A stretch of DNA of 64,000 nucleotides from Solwaraspora sp. WMMD1047 (GTDB lineage: Bacteria; Actinomycetota; Actinomycetes; Mycobacteriales; Micromonosporaceae): the NCBI RefSeq assembly GCF_029626155.1, contig NZ_JARUBL010000001.1:4258501-4322500 (forward strand), written 5' to 3'. The notes beneath the pieces were generated by a model that saw only the letters and a list, made by a program, of their open reading frames with translations, was not told the DNA's origin and did no database searches. The translations under genes were made by a program, and so were the position numbers. This document shows positions 35,702-43,492 of the stretch, piece after piece (position 1 is the first letter of the stretch; every line of letters begins with the position of its first letter).

Positions 35702-37051
35702 CTACCGGGACTGCGGCGGGCGGCGGGTCGCCGGCACCAGGGCGATGGCGGGCAGCACCAACAGCGGCACCACCAGCAGCGCGCTCAGGGTGCCGACCCG
35801 GTCACCGAGCAGCCCGACGGCCGGCGGCCCGGCGAGGAACGCGGTGTAGCCGATCACGGCCACCACGCTGACCCGGGCCGGGGCGTGTTCCTCATCGTCG
35901 GCCGCGGCGCTCATCCCCACCGGGAAGCCTAGCGCCGTACCCAGGCCCCAGAGTGCCACCCCGGCCAGCGCCACCGGCAGCGTGCCGGCCAGCACGGCGA
36001 CGGCCGCTCCGGCGGCGGCCAGCAGCATCGAGAACGTCAACACCGGTCCCCGCCCCCAGCGGTCCAACGCGATCGTGCCGAACGTCCGGCCGAGGGTCAT
36101 CGCCGCGACGAACACCCCGAACACGACCGCGCCACCGGCCTCACCGACCCCGTAGCCGTCGACGAACGCCACCGCCAGCCAGTCGTTGGCGGTCCCCTCG
36201 GTGAAGGCCATCACCAGTACCAGCAGACCGATGAGCAGGGTACGCGGCTCGCGCCAGGCGGCCAGCACCCCGCTGCCCCGCCGGGCCGGCCGACCCGCTA
36301 CCAGCGGGTCGACGGCCGCGGCGCCACCAGCGCGTGTCGGCACGCCCGCCGGTCCCGCCGGCGTCGCGATACCTGCCGATCCCGCTGGCGCGGCGAGGCC
36401 TGCCGATCCCGCCGGGGTCGCCGTACCGGTCGATCCCGCCGGCAGGAAGGCGCGGACCGCGACCAGGGTGCCGACCAGAACCACCGCGGCGACCAACACC
36501 AGGTGTACGGCCACCGGCAGCCCGATCCGGGCCATGCCGGCGCCGAGCGCGGCGCCGGCCACCGTACCCAGGCTCCAGGCGGCGTGGAAGCGGGGCATCA
36601 CGGTCCGGCCCAGGCGGCGCTCGACGGCGGCTGCCTCGACGTTCATCGCGACCTCGCAGACCCCCGAGCCGTAGCCGAGGGCGAACAGGCCGACCGCCAC
36701 CGCCGCGACCGACGCCCACGCCTCGACGGTGGTGCCGACCACCGCCAGCCCGCCGGCGACGAGCATGGTGGCGCCGGCCACCGTGCGGGCCGCCCCGAAC
36801 CGGTGCGCCACCACGCCGGCCGTCGGCAACGCCAGCAGCGAACCGGCCGAGCCGGCGAGCAGCAGCAGGCCGAGCTGCCCGGCGGTGAGCCCCAACCCGT
36901 CCCGCACCGCCGGCACCCGGGCGAACCAGGAGGCCAGGGCGAGGCCGTTGAGCCCGAAGACGAAGGCCACCCCGGTCCGGGCGGCGATCACGTGGCCGGG
37001 TACGACGCGGTCGGGCGGGGCGGCGGCCTCGGCCGCGTCGGTGGGTGGCAC
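35702..37051 (-). CDS. MFS transporter
   Basis: A 449-residue membrane protein with about 12 hydrophobic helices of the major facilitator superfamily, similar to actinobacterial sugar/drug exporters of the Fuc/YbjJ type. Helix 1 is GVAFVFGLNGLALASWFARVPAVRDGLGL; the A-motif-like loop is GVVAHRFGAARTVAG. The central loop contains four 9-residue repeats (PAGSTGTAT, PAGSAGLAA, PAGSAGIAT, PAGPAGVPT). The start is GTG 37051; the frame is open much further upstream but that is only a shadow of the SARP gene. It is divergent from the LacI-type gene and probably repressed by it through the site at 37097. Confidence 0.85.
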   Translation of the reverse strand: MPPTDAAEAAAPPDRVVPGHVIAARTGVAFVFGLNGLALASWFARVPAVRDGLGLTAGQLGLLLLAGSAGSLLALPTAGVVAHRFGAARTVAGATMLVAGGLAVVGTTVEAWASVAAVAVGLFALGYGSGVCEVAMNVEAAAVERRLGRTVMPRFHAAWSLGTVAGAALGAGMARIGLPVAVHLVLVAAVVLVGTLVAVRAFLPAGSTGTATPAGSAGLAAPAGSAGIATPAGPAGVPTRAGGAAAVDPLVAGRPARRGSGVLAAWREPRTLLIGLLVLVMAFTEGTANDWLAVAFVDGYGVGEAGGAVVFGVFVAAMTLGRTFGTIALDRWGRGPVLTFSMLLAAAGAAVAVLAGTLPVALAGVALWGLGTALGFPVGMSAAADDEEHAPARVSVVAVIGYTAFLAGPPAVGLLGDRVGTLSALLVVPLLVLPAIALVPATRRPPQSR

Positions 37052-37096
37052 CTGGGGTGGTCCTCTCCTCGACGGTTCGCCCACGTATCGCACCCC

Positions 37097-37110
37097 TGAG
37101 AGCGATCTCA
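37097..37110. promoter_or_regulatory. LacI-type operator between the MFS and LacI genes
   Basis: TGAGAGCGATCTCA: 5-bp inverted arms with a central CG, one base off TGAGAGCGCTCTCA, a form typical of LacI-family sites in actinomycetes. It lies 46 bp upstream of the MFS start and 105 bp upstream of the LacI gene. Confidence 0.65.
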
Positions 37111-37214
37111 CCGCAAGTCGGGCGCCCGACGTCCACCGGCCGGACGAGGTTCGCCGCCGACCCCGGCGGCCGGGCATGATGCAGGGACGACAGCCACGGC
37201 GGTACGGAGGACGG

Positions 37215-38204
37215 ATGACCAGGCAGATGGAGCGGCGGGTGACGTTGGAGGACGTGGCCCGGGCCGCCGGGGTCTCCCGGGCCACCGCCTCCCGGGTGCT
37301 CGCCGGCAACGGTCCCGCCTCCACCACCGCCCGGGACCGGGTCGCCGCCGCCGTGACCGAGCTCGGGTATGCCCCGAACGCCGCGGCCAAGGCGCTGGTG
37401 ACCGGCGCCGGGTACCGGCTGGTGGTGGCCGCCGCCGGACCCAGCGCGGCGGTGCTTGACGACCCGTACGTCGACCGGTTCGTCCGGGCTGCCGCGGAGG
37501 TCTGCGCCCCGCGCGGCGTGGGGGTGGCGTTGCAGTGGCTGCCGTTGGACCGGCCCGCGGACCTGCACCGGCTGGCCGAGGACCGCAGCATCCACGGGGT
37601 GCTGCTGCTCAACTCGACCGAGGCCCTGCTGGCGGCGGTGCCGGCCGGGTTGTCCGGCCGGATCGCCTCGATCGGCGTCGGCTCCCGCGCGGTGCCCGCC
37701 TTCGATGTCGACAACGCCGGCGGCACGCTGGCGGTACTGCGGCACCTGCACGCCTCCGGGCGGCGCCGGATCGCCATGGTGACCGGGCATTCCTGGATGC
37801 CCTGCGCCCAGCGTCCGGTGGCGGCGTACCGGGCCCTGATGCGTGGCGCCGGCCTGCCGGCCCGGCTCGTGCCGGGCGACTTCACGGCCGCGGGCGGCCG
37901 GGCGGCCGTCCCCGAGGTGCTGCGTCGGTGGCCGGACACCGACGCGATCTTCGCACTCAATGACGCGATGGCCCTGGGGGTGCTGGGTGAGCTGCGGCGG
38001 CGCGGCGTCGACGTACCCGGTGACGTGGCCGTCGCCGGCTTCGACGACATCCCGTTCGCCGCGCTGAGCGCGCCGACCCTGACCACCGCGAGCCACCCGG
38101 TCGGCCGGATCGCCGCCGGGGCGGCAGCCGCCCTGCTCGACCGGGTGTCCACCCCACCGACCACCTCGTACGCCTCGGAGCTGGTGCTGCGGGAGAGCGC
38201 CTGA
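37215..38204 (+). CDS. LacI-family transcriptional regulator
   Basis: A 329-residue regulator. The N-terminal helix-turn-helix with hinge is VTLEDVARAAGVSRATASRVLAGNG. The ligand-binding domain resembles ribose-type periplasmic binding proteins (YRLVVAAAGPSAAVLDDPYVDRFVRAAAEVC, VLLLNSTEALLAAV, AFDVDNAGGTLAVLRHLHASGRRRIAMVTG, AIFALNDAMALGVLGELRRRGVDVPGDVAVAGFDDIPFA). ATG 37215 has GGAGG 4 bp upstream. The divergent MFS gene and the palindrome at 37097-37110 suggest that it controls transport of a sugar or similar ligand. Confidence 0.93.
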   Translation: MTRQMERRVTLEDVARAAGVSRATASRVLAGNGPASTTARDRVAAAVTELGYAPNAAAKALVTGAGYRLVVAAAGPSAAVLDDPYVDRFVRAAAEVCAPRGVGVALQWLPLDRPADLHRLAEDRSIHGVLLLNSTEALLAAVPAGLSGRIASIGVGSRAVPAFDVDNAGGTLAVLRHLHASGRRRIAMVTGHSWMPCAQRPVAAYRALMRGAGLPARLVPGDFTAAGGRAAVPEVLRRWPDTDAIFALNDAMALGVLGELRRRGVDVPGDVAVAGFDDIPFAALSAPTLTTASHPVGRIAAGAAAALLDRVSTPPTTSYASELVLRESA

Positions 38205-38335
38205 ACCGGCCGGGAGGCGGGCCGCTTCGCATTCCTGACAAAGCCTTGCCGCCGGAACCGTCGGCGGCGAGGCTGAGCCCGGCGGGACTGCGGGGCCGAC
38301 GCTCGTCCCCCGAGATCCCGCCGTCGGGAGGCACG

Positions 38336-41300
38336 GTGGACCGGTGGAGGCCGGACCGGGAGCGGCGGGGTTGTCGGATCCTGGTCGCCGCCGCCGGGTA
38401 CGGCAAGACCACCGCGCTGCGCCGCCGGTTCCCACCGGATGCGGCCCGCTGGCACCGCGGGGTCGGATCCGGGCTGAGCGGGCTGGTCCGCGCGGCCGTC
38501 GACGCGGCCCATCCGGTGGTGGTCTTCGACGATCTTCCCCGGCCGCCGGCCGCTGAGATCGACGCTCTGCTGGAGACGGTCGGTGCCCTGCCCGAGCCGG
38601 TCACGGTGGTGCTGGCGGCCCGGGCACCGCTGCCGGCACCGCCGGCCCGCTGGCTCGGCCGGGGGCTCTGGACGGAACTCGGCCCGCCCGACCTGGTCCT
38701 GGCACCGGAGCAGGTCGCCGACCTGATCGGCGACGAGTACGGCCTGCGGGAGCCGGGCGTGGCGGAGCTGGTCCACGAGGCCACCGGGGGCTGGCCGGCG
38801 CTGGTCCAGCTCACCGCCGAGAGCATCCGGCTGGACGGGCGGGCGCCCGGCCCGTTGGCGGCGGCCGTGGCCAGACCCGGCGGGCCGCTGGCCCGGTATC
38901 TGACCGATCAGGTGCTGGCGGAGCTGCCTGAGCAGGCGGCCCGACTGCTCCGGGTGGCCGGCGGGCTCTCGCCGGTGACGGCCGGTCTGTGCCGGGCGCT
39001 CGGCCATCCCGACGCCGACCGGACCGTCGACACGCTGCGCCGCACCGGCCTGCTCACCCAGGCCGGATCGGTGGTCATCCCGAACGGACCGGCGCCGGCC
39101 GAACGGGTGGTGCCGGTCGTCGCGGAGGTGGTCCGGCAGTGCGCGGCCGAGGTTTCTCGGCAGCCGACCGCGGACCGTCGCGGTCGCCGCGAACGACGGG
39201 CGCAGGAAACCGTCGCGCCCGCCGCGCCGGACTGCCGTGCTCCGGCGGCCGACGAGACCGCCCGGGTCGCCGCCGCCTGGTACGACCGGCACGGACCGGC
39301 GCTGTCCGCAGCCCTGGCCTACCGGCAGGCCGACGACCTGCCGAACTGCGCAAGGGTGCTCACCGAGCGGGGCGCCGAGATGATCGCCGCCGGCCGGGCC
39401 GAGCCGGTCGCGGAGCTGCTCGCCACGCTGCCCGCGCCGCTGATGACCCGACCGCTGCGGCTGCTGCACGGCGACGCGCTGCGCACCCTTGGCGACCTGC
39501 CGGGGGCCGAACACGCCTACCGGGCCGCCGCCGCGGCGCAACCGCCGCCGGGCACCGGCCCGGGCGCAGCCGGCCCAGCCCATGGCGACGGCGACGGCGA
39601 CGGCGACGGGGCCGGGGCCGGTCACGGCGACGGCAGCGGCCATGGCGACGAGAGCGGCACCGGCCACAGCGATGGTGACGGGACCGGCGGGCCGGCCTGG
39701 GACGCGGGGTTGGCCTGGCGGGTCGGGCGGATCGCGTACCAGCGGGGCGACGCGCGGGCGGCGCTGGCCGCGTTCGGGCGGGCCGCGGGCGGGTCGGCCG
39801 CACCGCTCGACGCGGCCCTGCTGCAGGTCTGGACCGCGCACGCCCACCTGCTCGCGGGCGACACCGGCACGGCGATCGGGTACGCCCGGCGGGCGGCGGC
39901 CATCGCCGCCGACGCCGGGCTCGACAACGCGCTCGCCACCGCCCACCTCTCCGTCGCGCTCTGCCTCGGCGTCGCGGGCGACGCCGCCGGCGCCGAGGAG
40001 TACTACGCGCTCGCGCTGCCGATCGCCGAGCGGACCGCCGACGTCCTGCTGCTCGCCCGCATCCACACCAACCGGACCTACCACCTGATCCGCACCGCCC
40101 GGTACGCGCCCGCGCTGGAGACGGCCCGGCAGTCCGCCCGGTACGCGGCGGCCGCCGGCTCCCCCAGCCTGTCGGCGATCGCGACCTGCAACGAGGCCGA
40201 CGCGCTGGCGATGCTGGGCCGCTACGACGAAGCGGTCCGCCGGTACGAGGCGGCCCTGACCCGCTACCAGCGCAAGGGCTCCCGCCGGTTCGCCGCCGCG
40301 CTGCTGGGTCTCGGCGAGGTGCACCGCCGGCGGGGCTGGCAGGAGCAGGCCCGGGCCGCGTACGAGGAGGCGGTGCGGGTCGCCGAGCAGACCGGCAACG
40401 TGCACGTCCTGGTCCCGGCGCTGGCCGGTCTGGCGCTGGCCAGCCTGCCCGACGACCCGAAGGCGGCGGCCGGGCACGCGGAGCAGGCCAGCCGGCACGC
40501 CGCCGACGACATCGCCGCGCCGGCCGTGGTGGCGCAGGGCTGGGTCGCGCTGCACGACGCCGATCCGGGTACGGCCACCGAGCTGGCGGCCCGGGCCGCC
40601 CGGCTGGCCCGGACCCACCACGACCGGGCCGGGCTGGCGGAGGCGCTGGAGCTTCGGGCGGCGGCGGACGACGGCCCCGACCGACGGCGTGCCCTGCTCG
40701 GTGAGGCCCGGGCGATCTGGACGGAGGCGGGCGCGACGGTGGAGGCGGCCCGGCTCACGGTCGCGCTCGGCCGGCTGCCCGACGCCGGCACCGACGCCCG
40801 ACTCGACGGGCTGCTCGCCGCCGAACGGCTCACGGCGGCCGGCGCCGTCGTGGACCGGGCCGCCAGCGTGTGCGCCGCGCCGGGCGGCACCGGCGGGACG
40901 GCCGCCGAGGTGGCGGTTCGCGCGCTCGGCCGGTTCGAGGTGATCGTCGGCGGCCGACCGGTGCCCGCCTCGCAGTGGCAGTCCCGCAAGGCCCGGGATC
41001 TGGTGCGGATTCTGGTGGCGCGGCGCGGCCGGCCGGTGCCGCGCGGGGAACTGTGTGACCTGCTCTGGCCGGAGGATCCGCCGGAGCGCACCGGTCACCG
41101 GCTCTCGGTGCTGCTGTCGATCATTCGGGGGGTGCTGGATCCGGCCAAGGTGTTCAGCCCCGACCACTTCCTCGTCGCGGACCAGTCCAGTATCGCGTTG
41201 GAGGTGGCCCGGGTCCGGGTGGACGTCGAGGAGTTCCTGGCCCAGGTCGCCCACGGCCGCCGGTTGCTGGACCGGGGTGCGGTGCCGGAGGCGGCGGCGG

Positions 41301-41668
41301 TGCTGGCCGCCGCCGACCGGGGGGATGTGGCGGAGGCGTTCGCCGACGAGCCGTACGCCGACTGGTCGGTCCCGCTGCGGGAGGAGACCCGGGCCGCGTA
41401 CCTGGCGATGCTGCGGATGCTGGCCCAGACCCGGCGGATGTCGGCCGGGCCGGGGGCGGCCGTCGGTTATCTGCTCCGGTTGCTGGAGCAGGACCCCTAC
41501 GACGAGCCGGCGCACCGGGCGCTGGTGCGCGCCCTGGTGGCCGGCGGGCAGCACGGCGAGGCCCGCCGGGCGTTCCGCCGGTACGAGGCGGCGATGCGGG
41601 AGATCGGCGTCCGGCCACCGACCCAGGTGCTGCTGCAACCAGCCCACCGCGACCCGGCCTCCCGCTGA
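38336..41668 (+). CDS. Large SARP/LAL hybrid regulator (MalT-like ATPase and TPR, C-terminal OmpR-HTH plus BTAD)
   Basis: An 1110-residue regulator when started at GTG 38336, which has GGGAGG 5 bp upstream; a TTG at 38246 would add 30 residues that also look partly conserved. Order: P-loop NTPase (ILVAAAGYGKTTALRRR), MalT-like helical region, many TPR-type repeats (LLRIHTNRTYHLIR, ALLGLGEVHRRRGWQEQARAAYEEAVRVAEQ), then an OmpR-type DNA-binding domain (RALGRFEVIVGGRPVPASQWQSRKARDLVRILVARRG) and a BTAD domain (LLRLLEQDPYDEPAHRALVRALVAGGQHGEARRAFRRYEAAMREI). A Gly-Asp repeat lies in the middle. The signal is unknown. It is convergent with 41721 and near the CCGTGA arrays at 42728-42793, its probable targets. 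Confidence 0.85.
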   Translation: MDRWRPDRERRGCRILVAAAGYGKTTALRRRFPPDAARWHRGVGSGLSGLVRAAVDAAHPVVVFDDLPRPPAAEIDALLETVGALPEPVTVVLAARAPLPAPPARWLGRGLWTELGPPDLVLAPEQVADLIGDEYGLREPGVAELVHEATGGWPALVQLTAESIRLDGRAPGPLAAAVARPGGPLARYLTDQVLAELPEQAARLLRVAGGLSPVTAGLCRALGHPDADRTVDTLRRTGLLTQAGSVVIPNGPAPAERVVPVVAEVVRQCAAEVSRQPTADRRGRRERRAQETVAPAAPDCRAPAADETARVAAAWYDRHGPALSAALAYRQADDLPNCARVLTERGAEMIAAGRAEPVAELLATLPAPLMTRPLRLLHGDALRTLGDLPGAEHAYRAAAAAQPPPGTGPGAAGPAHGDGDGDGDGAGAGHGDGSGHGDESGTGHSDGDGTGGPAWDAGLAWRVGRIAYQRGDARAALAAFGRAAGGSAAPLDAALLQVWTAHAHLLAGDTGTAIGYARRAAAIAADAGLDNALATAHLSVALCLGVAGDAAGAEEYYALALPIAERTADVLLLARIHTNRTYHLIRTARYAPALETARQSARYAAAAGSPSLSAIATCNEADALAMLGRYDEAVRRYEAALTRYQRKGSRRFAAALLGLGEVHRRRGWQEQARAAYEEAVRVAEQTGNVHVLVPALAGLALASLPDDPKAAAGHAEQASRHAADDIAAPAVVAQGWVALHDADPGTATELAARAARLARTHHDRAGLAEALELRAAADDGPDRRRALLGEARAIWTEAGATVEAARLTVALGRLPDAGTDARLDGLLAAERLTAAGAVVDRAASVCAAPGGTGGTAAEVAVRALGRFEVIVGGRPVPASQWQSRKARDLVRILVARRGRPVPRGELCDLLWPEDPPERTGHRLSVLLSIIRGVLDPAKVFSPDHFLVADQSSIALEVARVRVDVEEFLAQVAHGRRLLDRGAVPEAAAVLAAADRGDVAEAFADEPYADWSVPLREETRAAYLAMLRMLAQTRRMSAGPGAAVGYLLRLLEQDPYDEPAHRALVRALVAGGQHGEARRAFRRYEAAMREIGVRPPTQVLLQPAHRDPASR
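39584..39690 (+). repeat. Gly-Asp-coding simple repeat inside the SARP/LAL gene
   Basis: Starts with about four GGCGAC hexamers (39584-39609) and continues as degenerate GDG/HGD-coding sequence to about 39690. It makes an acidic flexible loop between TPR segments, prone to length change by slippage in multiples of 6 bp without loss of frame. Confidence 0.7.
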
Positions 41669-41674
41669 GCGCGA

Positions 41675-41706
41675 GGGGTCCGGCGCATCCGAACACACCG
41701 GACCCC
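41675..41706. terminator. Bidirectional terminator between convergent genes
   Basis: GGGGTCCGG (41675-41683) and CCGGACCCC (41698-41706) form a perfect 9-bp stem with a 14-base loop, 6 bp after the SARP/LAL stop and 15 bp before the end of the convergent gene at 41721. Confidence 0.65.
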
Positions 41707-41720
41707 ACGATCATGACGAT

Positions 41721-42653
41721 TCAGTGGAAGGTGCCGCCCTCGGTGGCTTCGACGGTCAGGGTCGGACCGGCGTCGGCTGCCGCACCACGGCCGACGGCGG
41801 CGGGGTCGACAGTCGCCGGGGCCGCGGCGGGGTCGGGTCCCGGCGGTTGGGTCGCCAGGACCGCCCGGGCGCTCGCCGTGTCGGTGTCGGGGTCGGGCAC
41901 CAGGGCGTTGATGAAGACGGTCGGTGGCCCGTCGACCGCCGCCGCGACGCCGTACAGCCGTCGGTCCGGATCGGTGCCGGTCACCGCGACCACCTTGGGC
42001 CAGGTGCCGTCGAGCGTGACCGTCTCGGACCGGGTGCTGACCGGGTCGTCGCCGTGGGGCAGGAAGTACAGGCAGACGCCGAAGGCGGTGACGCTTGTCG
42101 GCATGCCCACCCCGGTCGCCCGTACCTGGAGTCGCCGCAGGTCCGGCCCGAACTCGACGCCGCCCAGGTAGGAGGATTCGGCCCAGCCGGTCAGCCGGAA
42201 TCCGGCCCCGAGCAGCAGGCTGTCCGCCGGGCACTCGACCGTGGCCTCCCGGCTGTGCACGGCCACGCTCTCCTCCCGCTTCACCGGCCGGTCCACCTCG
42301 TCGCAGACCGCGTACGCCCGCACCGACCACGGCTGCTGGTAGCCGGCCCGGGCGGTCGCGGTGACGGTCACCGACCTCAGGGTGTCGTCCGGGATCACTC
42401 CGGTCAGCACCACCCGGCCGGTGCCGTCGTCGATGATCAGTCCGCCCGCGCCCAGCACCCGCCCCCTGCCCGGGCACTGTACGGTCACGCCCTTGCTGAC
42501 GGCTCCGTTGTGGTCGCTGGTCTCCTCGGACCGCCTCGGATCGCCCAGGGCGTACGCCGCTGTGGCCGGCGGTCCGACGAGCCCGCCGGCGACCCCCAGG
42601 GCCACCGCCACGGTGCCGGCGATCACCCGCCGCCTCATTCCGATGCCGCGCAT
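41721..42653 (-). CDS. Secreted hypothetical protein with duplicated C-x-LGAG motif
   Basis: A 310-residue protein with a Sec signal peptide (MRRRVIAGTVAVALGVAGGLVGPPATAAYA). The mature part has two related beta-rich modules starting VQCPGRGRVLGAGGLIID and VECPADSLLLGAGFRLTG, each with a later cysteine (RAYAVCDEV and TAFGVCLYF), as in small secreted actinobacterial repeat proteins. The tail (PDPDTDTASARAVLATQPPGPDPAAAP) is disordered. Function unknown. ATG 42653 has GAGGGGGG upstream. It is divergent from 42850, and both promoters carry 11-bp-spaced heptamers. Confidence 0.75.
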   Translation of the reverse strand: MRGIGMRRRVIAGTVAVALGVAGGLVGPPATAAYALGDPRRSEETSDHNGAVSKGVTVQCPGRGRVLGAGGLIIDDGTGRVVLTGVIPDDTLRSVTVTATARAGYQQPWSVRAYAVCDEVDRPVKREESVAVHSREATVECPADSLLLGAGFRLTGWAESSYLGGVEFGPDLRRLQVRATGVGMPTSVTAFGVCLYFLPHGDDPVSTRSETVTLDGTWPKVVAVTGTDPDRRLYGVAAAVDGPPTVFINALVPDPDTDTASARAVLATQPPGPDPAAAPATVDPAAVGRGAAADAGPTLTVEATEGGTFH

Positions 42654-42727
42654 CTGTTGCCCCCCTCTACCGGCGGACGCCTCGCATCCGCTGTGTTTCG
42701 TCCGTCGGGTCGATCCTCCGCGTGGAC

Positions 42728-42749
42728 GTCACGGTGGCGTCATGGTGGC
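42728..42749 (-). promoter_or_regulatory. Putative SARP box, minus-oriented array
   Basis: On the minus strand two units GCCACCATGAC and GCCACCGTGAC follow each other with an exact 11-bp period; the shared heptamer is CC(A/G)TGAC. The array lies 75-96 bp upstream of the secreted protein gene at 42653. A weak -10-like GAGGAT occurs about 10 bp after the last heptamer. Confidence 0.6.
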
Positions 42750-42760
42750 GGGCCGCCCGG

Positions 42761-42793
42761 CCGTGATCGGACCGTGAGGCCGCCGTGACGGTC
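42761..42793 (+). promoter_or_regulatory. Putative SARP box, plus-oriented array
   Basis: Three consecutive 11-bp units, CCGTGATCGGA, CCGTGAGGCCG and CCGTGACGGTC, share the hexamer CCGTGA at exact 11-bp spacing. They end about 57 bp upstream of the secreted-protein gene at 42850. The heptamer is the same as in the opposite-facing array at 42728, so the two genes look co-regulated. Confidence 0.65.
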
Positions 42794-42849
42794 CGGCCCA
42801 CCCTCGACTCAGGACGCCCGGAACCGCCGGGTGGACACGAGGAGGAATC

Positions 42850-43440
42850 ATGAGACGCGTCTTCCTGCTCATCTCGGGGCTGCTGGTGCTGGCCCTGGCC
42901 GGGGCGGTCGGGCCGGGTCCGGCCAGCGCCCGGCCGATCACCGCCAACCTGCAGGCCGAGGAGGACCTGATGATCAGCGCGCCCGGCCAGGGGCTCGCCA
43001 ACTGCCAGGGCGGCGTTCAGGAGTCCAACATCGTCCGGACCAACGATCTGCCGACGAATCTCGCCGAGAACGCCGGCTTCGCGCTGCTACCCGGTTCGGT
43101 GATCAGCTTCGTCACCCCGGCGAACGACCCCGACCAGATCAAGGTCAGCTTCTTCGCCGAGGCCCGGCTGCTGGGCGCGCCGGTGAACGCGGTACCGACC
43201 GACTTCCTGCAGATCCGGATCATGCTGGACGGCGTAGAGATGGATCCGCCCAACGACCTCGCGTTCACCACCGACCTCGGGCACGCCAACGCCACCCAGG
43301 CGTGCAAGCGGATCGCCGGCAACGACGTCGCGGTGGTGCACACCGTCCGGGTCGAGTGGCTGCTTGTCGACCAGGGCGCGAACAACGCCCTCACCGGCAC
43401 CCTGGACGACTGGTCGCTGGAGGTGGAGATCAGCGATTGA
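42850..43440 (+). CDS. Secreted hypothetical protein
   Basis: A 196-residue exported protein with a clear signal peptide (MRRVFLLISGLLVLALAGAVGPGPASA). The mature part is probably a beta sandwich (VSFFAEARLLGAPVNAVPTDFLQIRIMLDGVEMDPP, then VVHTVRVEWLLVDQGANNALTGTLDDWSLEVEI) with two cysteines (ANCQGG and TQACKR) that may form a disulfide. No function is known. ATG 42850 has a near-perfect GAGGAGG. It is probably controlled through the CCGTGA array upstream, together with the divergent secreted gene. Confidence 0.75.
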   Translation: MRRVFLLISGLLVLALAGAVGPGPASARPITANLQAEEDLMISAPGQGLANCQGGVQESNIVRTNDLPTNLAENAGFALLPGSVISFVTPANDPDQIKVSFFAEARLLGAPVNAVPTDFLQIRIMLDGVEMDPPNDLAFTTDLGHANATQACKRIAGNDVAVVHTVRVEWLLVDQGANNALTGTLDDWSLEVEISD

Positions 43441-43455
43441 CCGGACCGTCCGTCA

Positions 43456-43492
43456 CCGGCCGGGTTGGGGTGGATCACCCCGACCCGGCCGG
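43456..43492. terminator. 17-bp-stem bidirectional terminator
   Basis: Arms CCGGCCGGGTTGGGGTG (43456-43472) and CACCCCGACCCGGCCGG (43476-43492) pair at 16 of 17 positions (the exception can form a G-U pair) around the loop GAT. It lies 15 bp after the secreted gene and overlaps the stop of the convergent SARP gene. Confidence 0.75.

Noticed and set aside
35702-41698. A continuous minus-strand frame of nearly 2000 codons.
   Set aside because: Only its last 450 codons (the MFS transporter) look like protein. The rest lies antisense to the LacI-type and SARP/LAL genes and is proline/arginine-rich shadow sequence of high-GC coding DNA.
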